NCBI GenBank assembly: GCA_964440495.1
Contig: CAYTSD010000025.1
Location: 1-18,765, forward strand
Source of the DNA: Benthortus sp964440495
GTDB lineage: Archaea; Thermoproteota; Nitrososphaeria_A; Caldarchaeales; Wolframiiraptoraceae
Reading direction: 5' to 3'
DNA: 18,765 nt
Shown here: positions 15,009-18,765 of the stretch, one piece after another
Position numbering within the stretch: the stretch's first letter is position 1
Layout: each line of letters begins with the position of its first letter
The notes under the pieces: generated by a model
What the model was told of the DNA's origin: nothing
The model's database searches: none
What the model saw: only the letters and a program-made list of their open reading frames with translations
Program-made: the position numbers and the translations under genes

Positions 15009-15950
15009 TTAGGTTTTGCCTTTGGATCTAAGTTCTGAGAGCATCTGGTTGACACAGTAGGTTGGGAACCTTGAGAGATAACTTCTATGAGGCTCTTCGA
15101 CGCCCATTTTCCCGGCAGCTTCACGGGCTAAGGCTACGTAGCGCCTCATCTCCTCGAGGAGGAAGCCTCTCCAATCAATCCTAGGCGCAAGTAGTCTCAG
15201 AGCTGGTAAACTTCTATTCAACCTCAGAGCTAGGAATGCCTCCCTAAACTTCTCCTCAAGCCTCTCCAATATGAAGAGCGGAGACCTAAGGCTGAGCCTA
15301 CCCTTCAATGTGTCAACGTAGTCGTCTGCAAGCTGGTAGGCTATCCCCACATATTCACCGTATCTGCGTGCCACCTCAACTACTTCTCTGGAAGCTCCCG
15401 CAAGAATTGCCCCGCTCTCGGAGGCCGCTTCGAAGAGTGAAGCCGTCTTCTCCCTGATGATCCGTAGGTAAAGTTTCTTCGATGGGAGATCCTTGTTCAT
15501 TAATTCTTTTAGTACCCCGCTTGAAGCCCTGTCCCAAGCCTCCAAGAATATTCGAGCAATGTCTATGCCCTCCTCCAAGGTTATCTGAAAGGCCATATTG
15601 ATTATTCTGTGACCCTCGATTATCGTTCTTCCAACACCCATTCTTCTCCACAGACTCGGCCTACCTCTACGCTCAACATCACCATCAATTACATCATCAT
15701 GAGCTAAACTCGCATTATGCGCTAGCTCCAGTGCGCATGCAACTTCGAGCGCTCTCTCAACGTCTCTTCCACCCAGAGCATTAAAGATCATCACTAGGAG
15801 TATTGGTCTGAGTCTTTTCCCATTTCTTACAACCGATGCTATGATTTCACCGTCACGTCTGGAGAGGATGCGTCTATAGAGGCAAGAGTTAACTTTATCT
15901 CTAATAGACTCAATGTACTTCTCCAAGGATAGTTTAGTCAGAGTCTCCAA
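15009..15950 (-). CDS. Polyprenyl (isoprenyl) diphosphate synthase family protein, divergent
   Basis: A 313-residue trans-isoprenyl diphosphate synthase-like protein. Active members build C15-C25 or longer chains from IPP and allylic diphosphate, for archaeal membrane lipids or quinones. Seen: IPP-binding GKRLRP (44-49), first Asp-rich motif DDVID (85-89) with RRGRPS after it, EKTASLFEAA (about 167-176), and second motif YQLADDYVD (205-213). Both Asp triads are intact. Two usually conserved sites look changed: the A-x-x-x-G-D segment after the first motif reads IIEGHRI, and I cannot find the G-Q-x-x-D segment expected before EKTA (SGVLKELMNKD is there instead). It may have an unusual product or be a heteromer subunit. 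TTG at 15950 is the start; no ATG lies in frame upstream before the TATA box. Confidence 0.87.
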   Translation of the reverse strand: METLTKLSLEKYIESIRDKVNSCLYRRILSRRDGEIIASVVRNGKRLRPILLVMIFNALGGRDVERALEVACALELAHNASLAHDDVIDGDVERRGRPSLWRRMGVGRTIIEGHRIINMAFQITLEEGIDIARIFLEAWDRASSGVLKELMNKDLPSKKLYLRIIREKTASLFEAASESGAILAGASREVVEVARRYGEYVGIAYQLADDYVDTLKGRLSLRSPLFILERLEEKFREAFLALRLNRSLPALRLLAPRIDWRGFLLEEMRRYVALAREAAGKMGVEEPHRSYLSRFPTYCVNQMLSELRSKGKT

Positions 15951-15982
15951 ATCTACTTTAATCCCTCATGAAGCATGAGTAG

Positions 15983-15996
15983 GCTTAATATAAGCT
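15983..15996 (-). promoter_or_regulatory. TATA box of the isoprenyl synthase gene
   Basis: Reverse-strand AGCTTATATTAAGC is centred about 39 bases before the TTG start at 15950. GAGGG in ATGAGGGATTAAAG lies between it and the start. Since no promoter is clear before the permease, this box may drive the synthase, permease and ATPase together. Confidence 0.5.
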
Positions 15997-16005
15997 TCTC
16001 CCATC

Positions 16006-16419
16006 CTAGAGGTATCTCCTAAGCCTAGACTCTATCATAGGCTTCGGAAGCGCCCCCACAATAATGTCGATAGGTTTACCGTTTCTGAATATCATGAGAG
16101 TTGGGATACTCATTATATTATATTTCATGGCTGTTCTAGGGTTCTCATCCACGTTAAGCTTAAGGAACGTAACCTTTCCAGCATACTCTTGAGCAAGCTC
16201 CTCAACCACTGGTTCGATAAGCCTGCATGGGCCACACCACTCTGCCCAGAAATCCACAACCACCAAAGGATACTTTCTTATAAGGAGTTCGAAGTCCTCG
16301 TCGGTGGCTTTCATCGGCTTCGCGTGAAGCTGTCTAGGAGCCTTCGCTCTAGCCGCAGCCCTCATAAGCTCTCTAAGCTTACGCAGCCTTATCCTCTCAA
16401 GTTCCCAGTCCTCGCTCAT
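16006..16419 (-). CDS. Thioredoxin with an N-terminal extension
   Basis: A 137-residue thioredoxin: the fold spans about 34-137 and carries active site WCGPC (61-65; C62, C65), the buried aspartate (D57, in VVVDFWAEWC) and the cis-proline loop SIPT (P106). It reduces protein disulfides in the cytosol and is usually regenerated by a thioredoxin reductase. An extra 33-residue basic helix precedes the fold (MSEDWELERIRLRKLRELMR...). Its sequence resembles N-termini such as those of PDCD5-like archaeal proteins, but it is too short to claim a domain. The ATG at 16419 follows a good TATA box at the leaderless distance, so the extension is probably translated. The next gene downstream on this strand, the isoprenyl synthase, has its own TATA box. 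Confidence 0.93.
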   Translation of the reverse strand: MSEDWELERIRLRKLRELMRAAARAKAPRQLHAKPMKATDEDFELLIRKYPLVVVDFWAEWCGPCRLIEPVVEELAQEYAGKVTFLKLNVDENPRTAMKYNIMSIPTLMIFRNGKPIDIIVGALPKPMIESRLRRYL

Positions 16420-16444
16420 TTAAGAAAATTTTGATATAAAGTGA

Positions 16445-16457
16445 CTAATAAATTTCC
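16445..16457 (-). promoter_or_regulatory. TATA box of the thioredoxin gene
   Basis: Reverse-strand GGAAATTTATTAG combines a TFB-element-like GGAAA with a TATA-like TTTATTA centred about 31 bases before the ATG, predicting a leaderless message. A second TATA-like run, CTTTATATC (16432-16440), is too close to the ATG to be the main element. Confidence 0.5.
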
Positions 16458-16467
16458 TCGACCTACA

Positions 16468-16836
16468 CTATCTACATTCCAGGTAGACGGTCTTAGAATC
16501 CTCTCTTAGGGGGATTATGCAGAGGAACTCAGCCTCCTCAGGCCCCGGGTTCTCGTACCAGTGAGCCGTCTTAGAGGGGATGTAGATGATGTCTCCTGGC
16601 TTAACCTCGTAGAGTTTCTTATCTATTCCAACCTTATAACGACCCTTTAGAACGTATTGAACATGCTCCATATCGGGGTGGAGGTGTTTCGGTATGTAGC
16701 CTTTGGGCTTGATTATGAATTTACGTAGCTCGAAGTTTGGCGCCCCATGCTCCCTGCATAGAAGCCTCTTTATCAGGGTTTCACGAGCCTCCTTAACAGG
16801 CTTAGCCTCGACCTCTGACTCATTTCTAACACTCAT
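16468..16836 (-). CDS. Single-domain cupin
   Basis: A 122-residue cupin_2-type beta-barrel protein. Cupin motif 1 carries the metal ligands H51, H53 and E57 (PKHLHPDMEHVQYVLKGRY), followed by the glycine; the usual motif 2 is GDIIYIPSKTAHWYENPG (81-98) with H92. A mononuclear metal centre is therefore likely; such proteins act as dioxygenases, isomerases or ligand sensors, and this one cannot be assigned. Three cysteines (C27, C106, C121) are outside the metal motif. The residues before motif 1 (LIKRLLCREHGAPNFELRKF) include a basic helix. The ATG at 16836 is about 28 bases from a very good TATA box. Divergent from pheT, and followed by thioredoxin on the same strand. Confidence 0.9.
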   Translation of the reverse strand: MSVRNESEVEAKPVKEARETLIKRLLCREHGAPNFELRKFIIKPKGYIPKHLHPDMEHVQYVLKGRYKVGIDKKLYEVKPGDIIYIPSKTAHWYENPGPEEAEFLCIIPLREDSKTVYLECR

Positions 16837-16858
16837 ATCTCAAACCCTCTCATGAGAA

Positions 16859-16875
16859 GCTATAATAGGTTTCCC
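16859..16875 (-). promoter_or_regulatory. TFB element and TATA box of the cupin gene
   Basis: On the reverse strand GGGAAACC is followed directly by TATTATAGC, centred about 28 bases before the cupin ATG at 16836. This is the clearest archaeal promoter in the window and implies a leaderless message. Confidence 0.6.
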
Positions 16876-16883
16876 CATCGTAA

Positions 16884-16899
16884 ACCATTTAGATAAGCT
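16884..16899 (+). promoter_or_regulatory. TATA-like element of pheT
   Basis: ACCATTTAGATAAGCT is centred about 20 bases before the GTG at 16911 but about 38 before the TTG at 16929. The expected transcript start near 16918 lies after the GTG, which supports the TTG as the true start. Confidence 0.45.
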
Positions 16900-16928
16900 T
16901 AACATAGCTCGTGTTCGGCGAAGCAGGA

Positions 16929-18599
16929 TTGCCTGTGCTAACAATTAGGAAGGAAAGGTTCTGGACTCTCCTCGGGAAAAGCTTGGACGACGATAGTCTG
17001 ACAGAGCTCCTCCACGACCTTGGACTAGACATAGAGGAGATGAACGAAGAATCATTTAGAGTTGAGTATAATCCAAATAGACCCGACTACTCAAGCCCTG
17101 TCGGCGTCGCTAGAGCTGCCAAGGGGCTTCTCGGACTCGAGGTCGGCGCACCGCGATACAGGCTTAAACCTCCTAAGGTTAGCGTAAAAGTTGACCCAAA
17201 GCTCTGGAATATTAGACCCTACATAGTGTCAGCTGTGGTTAAGGGGCTTAGGCTGGGGCTGGAGGAGCTTGAAGAACTCATAGCCATGCAGGAAGACCTA
17301 CACTGGGTTTTGGGGAGAGATAGGAGGAAGGTTTCAATAGGTTTACATAACTTTGACACTGTTAGACCTCCATTCTATTACAAGGCTGTTGGAGGAAGGG
17401 ATGTAGAGTTTGTGCCCCTCGGCGACTGGAGGAGGATGACCCCGGAAGAGATACTCTCAAAGCATGAGAAAGGAGTCAAATATGCACACATAATTAGAGG
17501 TAAACCCCTCTATCCGATGCTTATGGATTCACGTGGAGAAGTTCTATCATTCCCTCCGATAATAAACTCTATTCTAACGGAGCTCAGCGAGGAGACACGT
17601 AACATATTCATAGACATAACGGGAACAGACCTCACCGCCATAAACTATGCTCTAAACATATTGACCACAGCGTTGGAAGAGATGGGGGGAACGGTCGAAC
17701 AAGTTCGAATCAAGTATAACTATAAGGACATGCCTAAAACAATGGTTACCCCAAATTACAGGATGAAGAAGTGGGAGATTAAACTCGACTATATCAACGA
17801 GGTTCTAGGACTTGAGATAGGGATACGTGAAGCCGCGAAAGCCCTTAGGAGAATGAGGCACGGTGTAAAGATTTCTGGAAAGATTTTGAAGGTTACCCCT
17901 CCACCCTATAGGGTCGACATAATGCATCCGATAGACTTGGTTGAGGATGTCGCCATGGGGTTGAGGTACGGTGTTCTGGAGCCTAAGCAGCCTGAGACGC
18001 TTACCTATGGCTCGCTTCACGTTTTAACACGGATTGAGGAAGCTGTGCGGTCAACTATGCTCGGCTTAGGGTATACTGAGGTTATGAACTTCACATTAAC
18101 CAACGAGGAGGATGAGTATCTTAAGATGGGGGTTAAGCCTCATCCCCACGTCAAGCTAATGAACCCTGTCTCAAGAGAGTATTCAATAGTTAGGACATGG
18201 CTTCTCCCAAGCCTTATGCGTAACCTAAGCTACAACAAGAGAAACCTATATCCCCAGAGACTCTTCGAGGTCGGAGACATAGTTCTTCCCGACGAGAACC
18301 TCCCAGAAAAGGCCAGGAGGGTTCTAAGACTGGGATGCGTGACATGCCACGCCGATGCCTCCTATTCCGAGATAAAATCAACTCTCGAGGAAATATTGAG
18401 AAACCTAATGGTTGAGGGCTGGGGTATCAAGCCCTTCGACGAGAAGCCGTTCCTAGAGGGAAGAGCAGCACAAATAATTTGGGGAGAAAAAGTCGTAGGG
18501 GTTATGGGGGAGATTCACCCAGAGGTGTTAGAGAACTGGGAGCTAGAAATGCCTACCGCAGGCCTCGAACTCTATCTCCAAGCACTCCTTAAGACTTAA
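16929..18599 (+). CDS. pheT: Phenylalanyl-tRNA synthetase beta subunit, archaeal type
   Basis: Beta chain of the (alpha-beta)2 enzyme that charges tRNA-Phe; it also holds the editing and tRNA-recognition domains. From TTG 16929 the protein has 556 residues, the archaeal/eukaryotic length, starting PVLTIRKERFWTLLG as in the family. The GTG at 16911 would add six residues but lies upstream of the predicted transcript start. Seen: YNPNRPDYSSPVGVARAAKGLLG (B1 region), a B3/B4-type editing domain around IGLHNFDTVRPPFYYKA and LSEETRNIFIDITGTD, a B5 domain with YRVDIMHPIDLVEDVAMG, and the catalytic-like module (about 360-556) with FTLTNEEDEYL, LMNPVSREYSIVRTWLLPSL, RLFEVGDIV and GVMGEIHPEVL. The alpha subunit gene is not in the window. 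Divergent from the cupin gene. Confidence 0.95.
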   Translation: MPVLTIRKERFWTLLGKSLDDDSLTELLHDLGLDIEEMNEESFRVEYNPNRPDYSSPVGVARAAKGLLGLEVGAPRYRLKPPKVSVKVDPKLWNIRPYIVSAVVKGLRLGLEELEELIAMQEDLHWVLGRDRRKVSIGLHNFDTVRPPFYYKAVGGRDVEFVPLGDWRRMTPEEILSKHEKGVKYAHIIRGKPLYPMLMDSRGEVLSFPPIINSILTELSEETRNIFIDITGTDLTAINYALNILTTALEEMGGTVEQVRIKYNYKDMPKTMVTPNYRMKKWEIKLDYINEVLGLEIGIREAAKALRRMRHGVKISGKILKVTPPPYRVDIMHPIDLVEDVAMGLRYGVLEPKQPETLTYGSLHVLTRIEEAVRSTMLGLGYTEVMNFTLTNEEDEYLKMGVKPHPHVKLMNPVSREYSIVRTWLLPSLMRNLSYNKRNLYPQRLFEVGDIVLPDENLPEKARRVLRLGCVTCHADASYSEIKSTLEEILRNLMVEGWGIKPFDEKPFLEGRAAQIIWGEKVVGVMGEIHPEVLENWELEMPTAGLELYLQALLKT

Positions 18600-18625
18600 A
18601 GATGAGAGTTGCACACGTATTAGCG

Positions 18626-18698
18626 CCCCACCGCTTCCTTAAGCCTCTCGGAGGGAGGCTTCAGGCCTCACTTTGATGAGGGGTTGTCGGTGGTGGGG
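18626..18698. repeat. Nested GC-rich inverted repeats (potential three-way-junction RNA)
   Basis: CCCCACC (18626-18632) pairs perfectly with GGTGGGG (18692-18698) and encloses two side-by-side hairpins: AAGCCTC/GAGGCTT (18641-18647 with 18655-18661, 7-base loop) and CCTCA/TGAGG (18666-18670 with 18677-18681, 6-base loop). An alternative hairpin GAGGC/GCCTC (18655-18659 with 18665-18669) competes with both. It lies in the 104-base gap between the convergent ends of pheT and the cut-off right-edge gene. Either strand could form it. It might act as a transcription end, a small RNA or part of an element boundary. Confidence 0.4.
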
Positions 18699-18703
18699 TA
18701 CAT

Positions 18704-18765
18704 CTATCTCGTTATCTCCTGAGATTTCACGAATTCATAGAGCTCTCTCGCATGCGGGTCTTTCT
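18704..18765 (-). CDS. 3' end of a cut-off reverse-strand gene
   Basis: Reading inward from the right edge on the reverse strand, one frame gives KDPHARELYEFVKSQEITR then TAG (stop at 18704-18706). The other two reverse frames both stop within about 40 bases. The composition looks like a real helical C-terminus and the orientation leaves a short convergent gap after pheT, as expected in this dense genome. Only about 19 residues are visible, no family is recognisable, and chance openness of this length is not unlikely, so the call is tentative. Confidence 0.35.
   Translation of the reverse strand, partial: KDPHARELYEFVKSQEITR

Noticed and set aside
16911..16928. GTG at 16911 as the pheT start
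   Set aside because: The six extra residues do not match the family N-terminus, and the TATA-like element is only about 20 bases away, so the predicted transcript begins after this codon. TTG at 16929 is preferred.
18620..18705. tRNA gene suggested by a 7-bp outer stem and inner hairpins
   Set aside because: There is no T-loop consensus, no D-loop GG and no plausible anticodon arm of 5 bp with a 7-base loop in either strand's order.
18674..18722. C/D box guide RNA (TGATGA at 18674, CTGA at 18719)
   Set aside because: No internal C' and D' boxes can be seen between them, the purine before the C box is missing, and the stretch overlaps the probable coding end on the reverse strand.
1..18765. 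CRISPR array, insertion sequence, prophage or defence island
   Set aside because: I saw no spaced direct repeats, transposase, integrase, phage structural gene or recognised defence protein; nearly all bases are accounted for by cellular genes.

Overview
The window reads as chromosomal DNA of an archaeon, probably a thermophilic member of the Thermoproteota/TACK side or a deep branch near it. Supporting this are an archaeal RadA recombinase, ApgM-type phosphoglycerate mutase, archaeal-type PheT, an archaeal NFACT protein (RqcH/NEMF type), AMMECR1, a Mut7-C RNase and an MJ1255-type glycosyltransferase. TATA boxes also lie about 25-40 bases before most first genes, often with no room for a leader. 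RadA mixes residues I associate with crenarchaeal and euryarchaeal proteins. Gene density is very high: gaps are mostly under 100 bases, several genes overlap, and GTG and TTG starts are frequent. I see no insertion sequence, CRISPR array, tRNA or rRNA.

Layout. 1-84 (-): start of a cut-off gene. 208-1856 (-): an OsmC-family protein and a cystathionine gamma-synthase-type PLP enzyme whose 5' end has no ATG, GTG or TTG. 1921-2145 (+): a small charged helical protein whose end overlaps apgM (2112-3353, -). 3417-5417 (+): an MFS-like membrane protein and a small channel-like membrane protein. 5478-6886 (+): radA and a translationally coupled helical protein of unknown function. 6855-7172 (-): a small three-helix membrane protein. 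7269-12053 (+): rqcH, a CBS/zinc-ribbon protein, a Mut7-C/zinc-ribbon RNase, AMMECR1 and a GT-B glycosyltransferase, all on one strand and partly overlapping. 12104-12613 (+): a stand-alone ABC-associated domain protein, tail to tail with an ABC importer. 12605-15950 (-): ABC ATPase, duplicated ABC permease and a divergent isoprenyl diphosphate synthase. 16006-16836 (-): thioredoxin and a cupin. 16929-18599 (+): pheT. The last 166 bases hold a set of GC-rich inverted repeats and the probable tail of another reverse-strand gene.

How the genes work together. Two neighbourhoods look functional rather than incidental. In the first, the ribosome-rescue factor RqcH precedes three tightly overlapping genes (CBS/Zn ribbon, PIN-like RNase, AMMECR1), which suggests a link to RNA or translation quality control. 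In the second, a NitT/TauT-type importer has its ATPase, duplicated permease and the usually ATPase-linked C-terminal domain as three polypeptides. That domain is encoded on the opposite strand and no substrate-binding protein is visible. The other genes are housekeeping: glycolysis/gluconeogenesis, recombination, tRNA charging, isoprenoid lipids and thiol redox.
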